Shown: positions 1 through 7,704, numbered from the stretch's first letter. The stretch is DNA of 64,000 nt from Gammaproteobacteria bacterium (GCA_018222405.1 JAAFAI010000016.1:1-64000); one strand, 5' to 3'. Program-made: numbers and translations. The notes: generated by a model not told the origin, from the letters alone.

Positions 1-48
1 CCTATTAGGATAAACTCTGTTTATGCTGATAGGGAGGAGGCTCAATGA
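1..48 (+). CDS. 3' end of an unidentified gene (partial)
   Basis: An open frame enters from the left edge and stops at the TGA at 46-48; the visible tail reads PIRINSVYADREEAQ. It sits just before an attC-like site, as the last codons of an integron cassette gene would. Too little is visible to name it, and the frame could be chance. Confidence 0.3.
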   Translation, partial: PIRINSVYADREEAQ

Positions 49-63
49 GTATCAATCCGCTGT

Positions 64-152
64 AGACGCACGCGGGGCGTGCTGGGACAAAAACACGCAG
101 GCTCCTTTCGCTTCGCTTGGTATTGTAGCCTACGTATTTTTGCCCGTTATGC
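64..152 (+). repeat. attC-like recombination site 1
   Basis: A short hairpin (GCACGC/GCGTGC) is followed by a long imperfect stem in which GGGACAAAAACACGCAGGCT pairs with AGCCTACGTATTTTTGCCC. It ends in GTTATGC, close to the integron core GTTRRRY. The next gene begins 26 bp later. The same two-hairpin layout with GGGACAAAAACAC recurs at 521-632, so the sites are related. The left core (RYYYAAC) is not clear here, so this is an inferred attC. Confidence 0.5.
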
Positions 153-178
153 AGGTGTTATGGTACATCGAGTAGAAA

Positions 179-514
179 ATGAAAAAATTTCTCTTTTATA
201 GCTTGTTACCTTTTTTCATTGTAGGTTGCGCTACTCCATATAAGTCAAACGGTATGGGGGGAGGCTACGATGATTGGAAACTTGGTGAAGGTTTATACCG
301 TGTAGCATTTTACGGGAATGGGCACAGTACAGAACAGCAGGTTAATGATTATTGGCACAGGCGATCTTCTGAACTTTGCAACGGTGATTATGAAGTACTA
401 GAACTTCATAAAGCGGTTAATCCAATTGGTATAAGTGGTGAGTTATCTCCTTCACTTTCAGTTTATCAGGAAGCCGAAATACCAATACAAACTGGAAAAA
501 TCCAATGCCTTTAA
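179..514 (+). CDS. small lipoprotein, CC0125/CC1285-like
   Basis: This 111-residue protein begins with a lipoprotein signal peptide: charged MKK, a hydrophobic stretch and the lipobox IVGC with the acylated Cys at residue 17. The mature part contains YRVAFYGNGHSTEQQVNDYW, which resembles the CC0125/CC1285 family of small envelope lipoproteins (a GYxD segment, then a strand with FxGNG, then a helix carrying many of the protein's charged residues). The molecular function of that family is not known. It lies between two attC-like sites, so it is probably the cargo of one integron cassette. An overlapping frame at 435-671 has no family features and runs through the attC-like site, so it is ignored. 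Confidence 0.7.
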   Translation: MKKFLFYSLLPFFIVGCATPYKSNGMGGGYDDWKLGEGLYRVAFYGNGHSTEQQVNDYWHRRSSELCNGDYEVLELHKAVNPIGISGELSPSLSVYQEAEIPIQTGKIQCL

Positions 515-520
515 TTGGTT

Positions 521-632
521 GTACCATAACAAAACGCTTAAAACGCAAACCGCAGGGCGGTTTGCTGGGACAAAAACACTGTGCCGCTATGAGCTTAGCA
601 CAGCGTTTTTGCCCTTTAGCTCAAAGTTGTAC
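521..632 (+). repeat. attC-like recombination site 2
   Basis: The region after the lipoprotein gene starts with ATAACAAAACGCTTAAA, which resembles the left end of Vibrio-type attC repeats. It continues with a hairpin (GCAAACCGC/GCGGTTTGC), then TGGGACAAAAACACTGTGC pairing with GCACAGCGTTTTTGCCC. The right end AAGTTGTACC is a poor match to GTTRRRY. The octamer GTTGTACC occurs at both ends (about 519 and 626). The strong similarity to site 1 supports a shared repeat family. Confidence 0.5.
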
Positions 633-651
633 CTGAATGAGATCGAGGCTT

Positions 652-981
652 ATGGACAATCCGATAAGTAAATTTGAAAGTTGGTGGCAGGAAGCGTTAG
701 CCGATAGCCAATTGCAGCAAAAAAGTGCTGTATGTGTTTCCACAATTGATGAGAATGGTTTTCCTGCGGGCAGGTTTGTCGATTTAAAGTCGGTCAGTGA
801 TTCAGGCTTTATTTTTTGCAGTTATTTTGATTCAGTCAAAGGCAAGCATATTGCGCGAGAGCCAAAAACTGCAATGACAATCTGGTGGGATCATGTTGGT
901 TACCAAATCCTGACAGACGAGCAGGTTTCTAGTTTTGCAATATTAGCGAAAGAGGCAAATGTTACGATGAGAGTTGTTTAA
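652..981 (+). pseudogene. truncated pyridoxamine 5'-phosphate oxidase-like protein
   Basis: The ATG at 652 opens MDNPISKFESWWQEA, followed by CVSTIDENGFPAGRFVDLKSV and IWWDHVGYQI, which is the N-terminal half of the PdxH/PNPOx flavoprotein fold (FMN and PLP binding). Full-length members have about 190-220 residues; this one has 109. After GYQI the usual RIxG strand, dimer interface and C-terminal motif are missing, and the frame ends in an unrelated-looking tail. I infer a deletion that makes it a remnant, although some short PNPOx-like proteins do exist. The upstream ATG at 637 is less likely because it lies against the attC-like site. The stop codon lies inside the attC left core, as is typical of a cassette. 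Confidence 0.6.
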
Positions 982-1098
982 CATTGCCATGTAATATAGA
1001 AGCTTTAGTTGGCCACCAAAGGTGAGATGGGATACAAAAACACAGGCGGTGTGGTCATTGTGGCCTGCTTGTTTGTACCGCATATTTAAGCGTTAGGT
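976..1098 (+). repeat. attC site 3
   Basis: GTTTAAC (976-982) fits the left core RYYYAAC and GTTAGGT (1092-1098) fits the right core GTTRRRY. Between them GGGATACAAAAACACAGGC faces GCCTGCTTGTTTGTACCGC, the kind of imperfect palindrome that folds into the single-stranded attC hairpin. The stop codon of the preceding gene lies inside the left core. This is one of the clearest attC candidates in the window. Confidence 0.65.
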
Positions 1099-1113
1099 AA
1101 GCAAGGAAGTTTT

Positions 1114-1605
1114 ATGGAAGTAAGATATACCAATACCAAAGAGGATCTGATCGCATTCAATGAGCATCATCTTGCAAACAACAAAGCGTTTCAAAAAAGA
1201 AGAAGATTAAACTTATATATTTCTCCTCTTTTTCTATTACTTGCCTTCTCAGTTTATGGTTACCTCTCTGATTCTTTAGGGTTTTACGTAGGCGGTATAG
1301 TAGGTGCGTTTGTCTCATATCTGTGGACAATTATTGCTTATAAAAGATATGCAAAGAAATGCGCAGACACTTTTCAAAAAGAAGTATTCTGCGAGCACAT
1401 AGTGACTGTCTCTGAAAAAGGCGTAAGCGAATCTACACAAAACAGTAGCTGCCACTTTAATTGGGATGCGATTGATAAAGTTGAATATAACGAAAGTTAT
1501 CTCTTTATCTATAATACCCCGGCGACAGCCTTTGTGATCCCTAAAAGGGAGTTAGGCGAAGAGGTTTTCGAAAATATGAAAAAGGTACTATCTAATGCCA
1601 TGTAA
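1114..1605 (+). CDS. YcxB-like membrane protein
   Basis: A 163-residue protein with a short cytoplasmic N-terminus, two adjacent membrane helices (about residues 32-52 and 56-77) and a soluble C-terminal domain. The C-terminal pattern (HFNWDAIDKVEYNESYLFIY, then a segment ending AFVIPKREL) is that of the YcxB-like family, in which a small beta domain follows two helices. No enzymatic role is known for the family. It is a separate cassette between attC sites 3 and 4. A ribosome-binding site AAGGAAG lies a few bases before the ATG. Confidence 0.65.
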   Translation: MEVRYTNTKEDLIAFNEHHLANNKAFQKRRRLNLYISPLFLLLAFSVYGYLSDSLGFYVGGIVGAFVSYLWTIIAYKRYAKKCADTFQKEVFCEHIVTVSEKGVSESTQNSSCHFNWDAIDKVEYNESYLFIYNTPATAFVIPKRELGEEVFENMKKVLSNAM

Positions 1606-1610
1606 AACGC

Positions 1611-1677
1611 ACTTAACGAAGCGATGTAGTCGTTACAGCTGTTGCCTACTTACTCGTGCTAACGTTAGTAGTTAGGT
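1611..1677 (+). repeat. attC site 4
   Basis: ACTTAAC (1611-1617) matches RYYYAAC and GTTAGGT (1671-1677) matches GTTRRRY. The 67 bp between and including them form an imperfect inverted repeat: the left arm reads ACTTAACGAAGCGATGTAG, and the reverse complement of the right arm begins ACCTAACTACTAACGTTAG. The site abuts the next start codon. Size, cores and placement all fit a short attC. Confidence 0.65.
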
Positions 1678-1972
1678 GTTTGGAGTATCTGTGAGGTTAC
1701 TGTTCACGATATTGATTGCCCTGGTAGTAGAGATGGCTCTTCTTTATCCAATCACATCAATGTTCGGCACCTGCGCTTCATATCCATTGGAAGATTTGTT
1801 TTTTGCAATATATTGGCCTGGGGCGGAATGGCTGCGTTATCAGGGGTTCAATCATTTTTGGGCTACATTTTTAGTAGTAGCAATACCAAACAATTTAATT
1901 GTGGGGTTGTTAGTACTTATCACAAAATTTCCAACAAAGTTCAAACGAGGGGGCCAGGGAAGTAGTGTATAA
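1676..1972 (+). CDS. small two-helix membrane protein
   Basis: I do not recognise this 98-residue protein. It has a hydrophobic segment at about residues 7-30, a central part with ASYPLEDLFFAIYWPGAEWL, a second membrane segment at about 62-83, and a basic C-terminus. The frame opens at a GTG inside attC site 4. A better start may be the GTG at 1691-1693 (VRLLFT), which has GGAG a few bases upstream. It is the cargo of a cassette, with a weak possible right core GTTAAAC at 2005-2011 after it. Confidence 0.5.
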   Translation: MFGVSVRLLFTILIALVVEMALLYPITSMFGTCASYPLEDLFFAIYWPGAEWLRYQGFNHFWATFLVVAIPNNLIVGLLVLITKFPTKFKRGGQGSSV

Positions 1973-2036
1973 AATATCGCGTTCTAGCCATCCAGGGCTG
2001 CAGCGTTAAACTGACAAAACTTATCAGGGAGCGATT

Positions 2037-2315
2037 ATGCAGATTGATGTGATTATTGGAATTTCAGTAATTGTAATTTTATTGCTCGTTACAATGCTAA
2101 GGCTAAAACCGTTATCCAGCTATATGGCGATTGTTGGACTAGGGGTATTGTCATCATTCATAGTGGAGTTTATGTTTTGCTCCGTTTTTCAAACGCAATG
2201 CGAGCCAGATCCGTTAAACGCAGTAGGTCTCTTCTTTTATTCATTACAAGTAATAGTGATTTGTTCAGTTATTTTCGCTCTTTTGCCGCGTAGGTTTAAA
2301 AAAACGTCGAAGTAA
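2037..2315 (+). CDS. small three-helix membrane protein
   Basis: This 92-residue protein is almost entirely hydrophobic, with three predicted membrane segments (about residues 5-22, 28-50 and 65-85) and a basic tail RRFKKTSK. Cys residues and CEPDP lie in the second loop. Its layout and size resemble the preceding gene, so both may be small inner-membrane cassette products. AGGGAGCG just before the ATG serves as ribosome-binding site. No family was recognised. Confidence 0.5.
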   Translation: MQIDVIIGISVIVILLLVTMLRLKPLSSYMAIVGLGVLSSFIVEFMFCSVFQTQCEPDPLNAVGLFFYSLQVIVICSVIFALLPRRFKKTSK

Positions 2316-2442
2316 ATCTGCCCGCTAGCATTTAAATTCTATTTGGCTATAACAAGCCTCCGTTTGCTCTGGGCAGAAGCTTTGTTTTTAGGTAGTCAAT
2401 AATTGTTTGTTCATGCCCGGAATAAAGGACTAAACGAATAAT

Positions 2443-2850
2443 ATGAACAGTGCTCTTTTGAAAACGTTACTAATTTTGTCTTACGGGCCTTCGGTCTTTC
2501 TGGTGACTTTTGCATTGATGGTGAGTCCGCTTTGGGCGACTATTCTTTTCGTTGAACCCTCCAGTGGATTATTGGGCGCTGTGATGCTTCTACTATGTGG
2601 TCTTAGCGGTTTGCGCGGGGTAGTTTTGCTTTTAACCTTGGATAAGCGGCATATTGATTCAAGAGCGCTATTATATCGATTGGTCATTTATTTGCTGTTA
2701 GGGATGGGGGCCTCTTTATTTGCATCGATAGGACTAGTTAGCTTAAATTGGGCCTTGTCGCTTGTTTTGTTCCTGCCCGTACCGGCTACGTTATATTTGA
2801 TTCACCTTAACCGGAACCATTTGTATACCAGTAAGGCTTTCAAAAAATGA
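2443..2850 (+). CDS. four-helix inner-membrane protein, unknown
   Basis: A 135-residue protein with about four membrane helices (residues 9-38, 42-64, 79-103, 105-123) and a basic C-terminal tail ending SKAFKK. No domain was recognised. The last codon and stop overlap the start of the kinase-like gene that follows by 4 bp (ATGA), so the two genes are probably translated together. A nearby overlapping frame on the minus strand is a shadow. Confidence 0.55.
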   Translation: MNSALLKTLLILSYGPSVFLVTFALMVSPLWATILFVEPSSGLLGAVMLLLCGLSGLRGVVLLLTLDKRHIDSRALLYRLVIYLLLGMGASLFASIGLVSLNWALSLVLFLPVPATLYLIHLNRNHLYTSKAFKK

Positions 2851-3383
2851 AACGAATCAATGTAGTTGGCACCAGCGGGAGCGGTAAATCACATTTTAGC
2901 AGCCGACTTGCAGCAAAGTTGGGGGTGCCGTATATCGAAATGGACGCCGTTTTCTGGTTACCCAACTGGCAGCATCTTGAGCTGGAAGACTTTATCGCAA
3001 CACTTAAGCCTTTGCTTGAACAAGAGTCATGGGTACTCGATGGCAATCAGTCCAAAACCAATTCATTTAAATGGCAATACGTCGATACTATCGTGTGGTT
3101 AGATTATGGTTTTTGGCATACGTTTAAACAAATACTGTTTCGCTCCGTTAAGCGCGCCTACACAAAGGAAGAAGTTTGGCCCGGTACGGGAAACAAAGAG
3201 TCCTTCAGGCGTAATTTTTTCTCCTCCGATTCGGTAGTACTGTGGATGCTAAGTAATTATTGGAAAACCCGAAAGAAATACGCCAAACTGTTTAACAGCC
3301 CGGCAACGCAAGCTATAAGCTGTATAAGGCTAAGTTCACCCAGACAAGCCGAGGCGTTCCTGGCAGGTGCTTTGGTCGATTAA
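2847..3383 (+). CDS. P-loop nucleotide kinase-like protein (FlaR/AAA type)
   Basis: Residues 6-14 read VGTSGSGKS, a Walker A loop, followed by SHFSSRLAAKLGVPYIEMDAVFW as in the adenylate/shikimate kinase-like 'DNA topology modulation FlaR' group of about 170-180 residues. WVLDGN and DTIVWLDYGFWHTF further match that group, whose substrate is undefined. There is no membrane segment. It overlaps the upstream membrane-protein gene by 4 bp. Members occur often in accessory DNA. The assignment to the P-loop kinase fold is firm; the substrate is unknown. Confidence 0.75.
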   Translation: MKRINVVGTSGSGKSHFSSRLAAKLGVPYIEMDAVFWLPNWQHLELEDFIATLKPLLEQESWVLDGNQSKTNSFKWQYVDTIVWLDYGFWHTFKQILFRSVKRAYTKEEVWPGTGNKESFRRNFFSSDSVVLWMLSNYWKTRKKYAKLFNSPATQAISCIRLSSPRQAEAFLAGALVD

Positions 3384-3483
3384 GACGGTCATACAGGAGT
3401 GGAGTATAAGAGGCTCAGCACTTAGCGTCACAGAGTCAGCCCAGGGTTGGGGGTTAACTATTCAATAAAAAAGGAATTTTATT

Positions 3484-4083
3484 ATGAGCATGTACTTTTT
3501 GTTCGTGACTGCCGCCATGGCGATATTTTTTCTGTTCATCGGTATTAAGGTGATCGTTTCAAACAAACCTTTGCTGATCCCGTCAAAAATATTCATTGTA
3601 TTAGTGCTCTTCACACTGCTGCCCAAAGCCATTTTTATACTCGAATATCATTTATCCTCTCCCGTTGATTTAGGGGTAATCGCATACATCAGTCCGCTGA
3701 TAACCATTGTTTTGTTAGTTTTTTGCTGGATCCAATTGAAAGGGTATATTGCTATAGGTATTTCTGATGATTCATTCAGAGATTCATTACATTACGCGCT
3801 GCGTAAAAATAGTATTGAATTTGAAGAGCAGCTTTCGTTAATCAAATTGAAGGATGTTAAAGCCGATCTGCAAGTGTCTGTGCAAAGCTGGATGGGTACC
3901 GGCCAGTTTAAGCTGAAAAACTCCAAAAACAGTCACTTACTGGCTAAATTAATCCCCGGCATCAATGATTTTTTTCTGGCTAACGAAATAAAGCCTAACA
4001 ATACGGTATCCGTTTTTTACGTTGTATTAGGGCTTTTAATGTTGATTCTTGCTGGGTCTTTTTATTTTTCCATGCAGCGTTAA
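3484..4083 (+). CDS. membrane protein, unknown
   Basis: This 199-residue protein has three N-terminal membrane helices (about residues 4-26, 34-54, 60-85), a soluble part of about 80 residues carrying several Lys/Asp residues, and one more helix near the end (about 174-195). It belongs to no family I recognise. AAAGGAATTTT precedes the ATG. It stands alone between gaps of about 90-100 bp in which I see no clear attC. Confidence 0.5.
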   Translation: MSMYFLFVTAAMAIFFLFIGIKVIVSNKPLLIPSKIFIVLVLFTLLPKAIFILEYHLSSPVDLGVIAYISPLITIVLLVFCWIQLKGYIAIGISDDSFRDSLHYALRKNSIEFEEQLSLIKLKDVKADLQVSVQSWMGTGQFKLKNSKNSHLLAKLIPGINDFFLANEIKPNNTVSVFYVVLGLLMLILAGSFYFSMQR

Positions 4084-4171
4084 CCTTTGTTAAAAAGATC
4101 ACTTCGCTCTTAAGCGAAATGTGATGTGCGTTGAATACAATGGTAAATCAATAACATCAGGGAATTGAGAA

Positions 4172-4393
4172 ATGCTATCTAAAGTAGTTGTTAAGTTATA
4201 TTCCTTACTGCTGGAAATTGCCTTGTGGGTAATGCTGGTTGTGGGGTTTGCGGCGGGTTTTAATGTAAAAGGCCTGTGGGGCGGTATCCTTGGCCTCTTA
4301 GTGGCGGCCATAATGGGTGCAGTATTCCTTGGCGGCTTGCTTGTGCTCAACGACATTCGTAAAAGGGTAACAGAGCTTGAGAAACGCGGTTAA
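4172..4393 (+). CDS. small two-helix membrane protein
   Basis: A 73-residue protein with two glycine-rich hydrophobic segments (about residues 9-28 and 33-57) and a charged C-terminal helix NDIRKRVTELEKRG. The small size, Gly-rich packing and charged tail suggest a small inner-membrane subunit or regulator, but that is inference. The following gene starts 21 bp downstream, so the two may share a transcript. Confidence 0.5.
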   Translation: MLSKVVVKLYSLLLEIALWVMLVVGFAAGFNVKGLWGGILGLLVAAIMGAVFLGGLLVLNDIRKRVTELEKRG

Positions 4394-4414
4394 CGGCTAA
4401 AAGGAATTCTAACC

Positions 4415-4759
4415 ATGGTGATTAAGAGCTGGAAAGCCGGGTTCTGGGTTTGTTTTTTTATTCTGCTGGTGTCCAATGCCTATTGGTGTTTGCTTGTTAT
4501 AGACCAAGCTTTAACAAATAAATACACCGAAATGGAGCTTCACTCACAGAAGCAAGCTGTTAGTGAGTTGGGAAACCTCATGGTTACCGGCATAGAGTCT
4601 ACTTCTAAAAAAGACGTAGTTTTTCTTTTACGTCAGGCTAACCCTGATGCTTTTATCGTGGACGATGAGGAACAGGTGATTTATCAGAATATTAGCTTTT
4701 ACTTTAAAAATAACAGGCTTGTAAGTATTGGCGAGCCAACTTCAGAGAAGGAACCTTAA
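4415..4759 (+). CDS. single-pass membrane protein, possibly Imm58-like
   Basis: The 114-residue protein has one N-terminal membrane helix (about residues 9-30) carrying AYWCLLVIDQALTNKY, then a soluble domain of about 80 residues. The helix with a W-x3-IDQ segment just after it recalls single-pass immunity proteins of the Imm58 type, which protect against polymorphic toxins, but no toxin gene is visible nearby. Treat the immunity reading as a low-confidence suggestion. AAAGGAATTC lies upstream of the ATG. Confidence 0.4.
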   Translation: MVIKSWKAGFWVCFFILLVSNAYWCLLVIDQALTNKYTEMELHSQKQAVSELGNLMVTGIESTSKKDVVFLLRQANPDAFIVDDEEQVIYQNISFYFKNNRLVSIGEPTSEKEP

Positions 4760-4842
4760 GCCTGTGAGGCGTGGGCGGCGTTTTGATATTTTTTCAGCCC
4801 GCGAAATGTATCGCGTAAAGGACCACATGGAGATACAACACA

Positions 4843-5274
4843 ATGAAAACAAAGATTAAGGTAATTTTCTTATTCAGTCTGGCCATATTGATAAGTTCCC
4901 TCCATGCAGAGCGCTTACCGCAGTCTACAGTTAATATCGTTGGTCATTGGGTGCTAAACATAAATGAAACGATTGATAACCTTAAAGCGTCGGATATGAC
5001 TAAAGAGGAAGTTGCTAAATTCTCAGGCATATTAAAGCCTCAGGAATTAGTCATATCAGAGGCGGTCTATTCAGTTCTAAGGCCCGGCCAGAAACCAATG
5101 AATACAGCCTATACAATTGAATCCGATGCAGATAGCGAAGGTTGTTTTATATTGCAGTTCAGAGATCCTAGAATACCGCTGGATGTGCAGAAGCATTCAT
5201 TCTGCGTCAGAGAGAGCAAGCTGTTGTTACCTTCACCAAAAGACGTGTATGAAGTTTACAATAGAAAACAGTAG
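4843..5274 (+). CDS. secreted protein, unknown
   Basis: The 143-residue protein begins with a signal peptide (MKTKIKVIFLFSLAILIS, cleavage probably after LHA near residue 22). The mature part contains IVGHWVLNINETI, an amphipathic helix with SDMTKEEVAKFSGIL and several beta-strand-like stretches. A 'GxW' near the start of the mature protein is seen in lipocalin-like folds, but the evidence is thin. Two Cys residues could form a disulphide in the periplasm. It sits in a run of short envelope-protein genes. Confidence 0.5.
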   Translation: MKTKIKVIFLFSLAILISSLHAERLPQSTVNIVGHWVLNINETIDNLKASDMTKEEVAKFSGILKPQELVISEAVYSVLRPGQKPMNTAYTIESDADSEGCFILQFRDPRIPLDVQKHSFCVRESKLLLPSPKDVYEVYNRKQ

Positions 5275-5325
5275 CGGCGCTTTGTTAGTTCTGTTTTTAG
5301 GCCTAATGACATCAAGGAGCTAATC

Positions 5326-5736
5326 GTGGCTAAGCCTGATTATGAAAACTATACGATAGCCGAATTGCTTGATTGCAGGGAGCAGATCGATAAGCAAGCC
5401 TGGCCAGAGCGGTATCAGGAAATACTCAAGCATATAGCCATTCGACAGCAGGATCCGGAGCAAAAGAGAGTACATGACGAAATCGTATTTGCTAATTTTT
5501 GCCAGGCGTTAAGCTATGAGCTCTCGTGTTCCATCGATGACAACCTTTGGCCCCTATTAAAAGTATTTTCCAAGTCCGCCCGAAACTCTCAACCCGCTGC
5601 TTTTGAGGATAAAGTGTGTCCGGTTTGTAGCGGAGAATTGGATGTATCTCATAAGTGGGGGAGATGGAAGGTCATCTGTCATCCCTGCGATATTGGATAT
5701 GCTTTCCAGGAAAATCACCAGGCTAATCTCTGGTAG
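5326..5736 (+). CDS. paralogue 1 with N-terminal PDYxNYT motif and zinc ribbon
   Basis: The N-terminal 40 residues (PDYENYTIAELLDCREQIDK, then QAWPERYQEIL) match the N-terminus of the protein encoded at 7297-7704, so the two are paralogues in this domain. Here the domain is joined to a cytosolic C-terminal part with two Cys pairs, VCPVC and CHPC, spaced like a zinc ribbon. There is no membrane helix. The shared module looks like a small helical adaptor found fused to different C-termini. The start is a GTG (GTGGCTAAG) with AAGGAGC upstream. Confidence 0.6.
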   Translation: MAKPDYENYTIAELLDCREQIDKQAWPERYQEILKHIAIRQQDPEQKRVHDEIVFANFCQALSYELSCSIDDNLWPLLKVFSKSARNSQPAAFEDKVCPVCSGELDVSHKWGRWKVICHPCDIGYAFQENHQANLW

Positions 5737-5911
5737 CTAAAGCCCAGCTTCGCTTTGATATGTTGCAGCTCAGTATTGTACAGCAATGTTGTGTATTAAT
5801 GAGGGACAATCTGAACCGCTATCGTGATAAGCCTAATGGACGGGGGAATATTTATTTGGTTAACTCTCAAAGAACATTGAAAGTTGGCTTTATAATCATG
5901 GAAGGTAAAGA

Positions 5912-6307
5912 GTGAGAATAATATTAGCATTAGCAGTTTGTTTATTGCTGGCAGGGTGCAACGCCCTGGTTGGTGTACCAGAAAACATGGATGAGCAGCC
6001 CTGGAGAACGATTTATCTTATTACGTTTTTTGTTGTATGTCTTGTGCCCGTTATCACCTTGATAACACTCTTTGCGGTCAGGCTCACAAAGCCCACTTTT
6101 ATCCGCCACCGTAAACCACTTTTTGTTTTTTCTGCCGGCATGTTTATGCTGATGCTTTGTGCCTGGTTGGGAATGGAATTTTCTTTGCCTAAGAGCATCA
6201 ATATACGGCTGGATCTGTTTATTGTGATACCGGCCTTTGCGGTGCAAATGGTATTGATTGCCTTGTCTGGTTACTTTTATGGGCGTGGCCCTAGGGATGC
6301 TACCTAA
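5912..6307 (+). CDS. membrane lipoprotein-like protein with three helices
   Basis: This 131-residue protein starts at a GTG with GAAGG upstream. It opens with a signal sequence ending in the lipobox LLAGC (Cys at residue 16) and continues with three hydrophobic segments (about 32-56, 69-88 and 100-124). A lipidated protein with further membrane helices is unusual, so the first segment may instead be a plain membrane anchor. No family was recognised. The gap before it (5737-5911) shows no gene. Confidence 0.5.
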   Translation: MRIILALAVCLLLAGCNALVGVPENMDEQPWRTIYLITFFVVCLVPVITLITLFAVRLTKPTFIRHRKPLFVFSAGMFMLMLCAWLGMEFSLPKSINIRLDLFIVIPAFAVQMVLIALSGYFYGRGPRDAT

Positions 6308-6417
6308 CATGGTACTTTTCACAGTGGCGTTGTTTTAAGGGCAGCCTACACAGTTGGAAGTTACCAACCAACTGCGCTTGGATCTAAGAGGTTAAAGGTC
6401 AAGAGGACACAAAAAAT

Positions 6418-6708
6418 ATGAAAGAAAAGGATTTTAAAAACTGGCAGCAAAGAAGAAAGCAGGGGGCTTTAAGGTTTACCTTAGTACAAGGCTTGCTGTG
6501 CTGGGGTATTCCGATGTTTATCGTCATGACCTTTGTAGTAAACGACGTGTTTAACGATCAAGGCATAATCCAGTGGGCACAGGTGCTTATTGCGGCAGTG
6601 GTGTGGTCTATTGGCGGTTGCTTGTTTGGAGCGTTTGTGTGGTTTATTACAGAACGGCAATACCAAAAAGAATTACAAAAGCAAGGAGACACGGAGCACA
6701 GCACTTGA
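6418..6708 (+). CDS. small two-helix membrane protein
   Basis: A 96-residue protein with a charged N-terminus (MKEKDFKNWQQRRKQG), two membrane helices (about residues 21-42 and 52-76) and a polar C-terminus. The Lys/Arg-rich end before the first helix predicts both ends in the cytoplasm. No domain was recognised. Overlapping frames on both strands are shadows. The next gene follows after 69 bp on the same strand. Confidence 0.5.
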   Translation: MKEKDFKNWQQRRKQGALRFTLVQGLLCWGIPMFIVMTFVVNDVFNDQGIIQWAQVLIAAVVWSIGGCLFGAFVWFITERQYQKELQKQGDTEHST

Positions 6709-6777
6709 TGAGGCATTGTTGGCAATGGACGCTGTCTGCCCGAGTAAAAGCCGGTTTATTGTGCAGATAAGGTCGTT

Positions 6778-7248
6778 ATGAAAACTTACCGACTTAAACA
6801 AAAAGCAGAGTGGTTGGTTGCTGTTTTTGCAGAAAAATACGGCTACATTATTGTTGGTGTGTTTGCCTTTTCTTTTTTATTTACGCTGTTTTTCGGTAAC
6901 TACCCACAATGGCAGGATGAGGAGTACCATCAGGCCTTAAAGCAGTATTTTGAGCCAGAATTGCAGCATATTACCTTTAATAGCATCAGCACGTCGCAAC
7001 CGGTGATCAAGCTGATTCTTACCTATTCTGATGGTGCCGACCTTGCACCCTCAAATTATCAGCGCCCAAATAAATCAAAACTTAAAGCCGAGTGGAAAGC
7101 CTCTGTTTTGAATCTGGTTTGTGTTCACGATGATTTAAGAAAGCAGTTACAAAAAGGCAGAAAAATCGATATAGACCTGCGGGATGGCGATAGCCAAAGC
7201 CGGGTAAGCATTATCACCAATATGATCATCACGAATGCCAGGTGCTAA
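6778..7248 (+). CDS. single-pass membrane protein with extracytoplasmic domain, unknown
   Basis: The 156-residue protein has one membrane helix (about residues 21-42) after a basic N-terminus, then a soluble domain of about 110 residues likely facing the periplasm. The domain alternates strands and helices (ITFNSISTSQPVIKLILTYS; IDIDLRDGD) and has two Cys residues (VCVHD and the final residue) that could pair. No family was recognised. The unusually long N-terminal anchor suggests a membrane-tethered binding domain. Confidence 0.5.
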   Translation: MKTYRLKQKAEWLVAVFAEKYGYIIVGVFAFSFLFTLFFGNYPQWQDEEYHQALKQYFEPELQHITFNSISTSQPVIKLILTYSDGADLAPSNYQRPNKSKLKAEWKASVLNLVCVHDDLRKQLQKGRKIDIDLRDGDSQSRVSIITNMIITNARC

Positions 7249-7296
7249 ATCTCGTGAATGTCCCTAAGCCCTCAAAAGCAATAAGAAACAGAAAAC

Positions 7297-7704
7297 ATGG
7301 AACCAGACTATAAAAACTATACCGTAGATGAGCTCTATGAGGCGCTGGACTCTATTGATAAACAGGCTTATCCGGAGCGGGTAGAATCAATAAAAACCGA
7401 ATTAAAATTTAAGGGCTATTCTGAGCCGGAGGAGCCGGTTGAAGAAGTATTCGCGGAACCAGAGGAGGAAGAAAAGCCCTTAGGGCCGATATCACAGCTT
7501 GTTGCGGTGCTGGTGGCTATTCTCTTTTCATGGTTTGCATTTAATGCAATACAGTCCGGCTCTATAAGTGGTCGAAGAGGCAGAGAATACACCTATGACT
7601 CCTCGCCAATTATGTTTTTGTTCCTACTGTCTGTCGACCTTCTACTTGTAGTGATGCCTCTCTACGCTGTAATAAAATCCCGGTGGCTCTCGCCAAGGCA
7701 TTAA
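7297..7704 (+). CDS. paralogue 2 with PDYxNYT motif and two membrane helices
   Basis: Residues 3-38 (PDYKNYTVDELYEALDSIDK, then QAYPERVESIK) are the same helical module as at 5326-5736. Here it is followed by an acidic linker rich in EEP and two membrane helices (about residues 65-88 and 106-128) ending in basic residues. The shared module on two unlike C-termini 2 kb apart points to duplication and domain swapping within this gene cluster. A terminator follows at once. Confidence 0.6.
   Translation: MEPDYKNYTVDELYEALDSIDKQAYPERVESIKTELKFKGYSEPEEPVEEVFAEPEEEEKPLGPISQLVAVLVAILFSWFAFNAIQSGSISGRRGREYTYDSSPIMFLFLLSVDLLLVVMPLYAVIKSRWLSPRH

Noticed and set aside
435..671. 78-codon frame over the end of the lipoprotein gene
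   Set aside because: It runs through the attC-like site and has no domain; the real genes are in other frames.
1965..2011. possible fifth attC with GTTAAAC core
   Set aside because: The right core fits, but I cannot find a left core or complementary arms.
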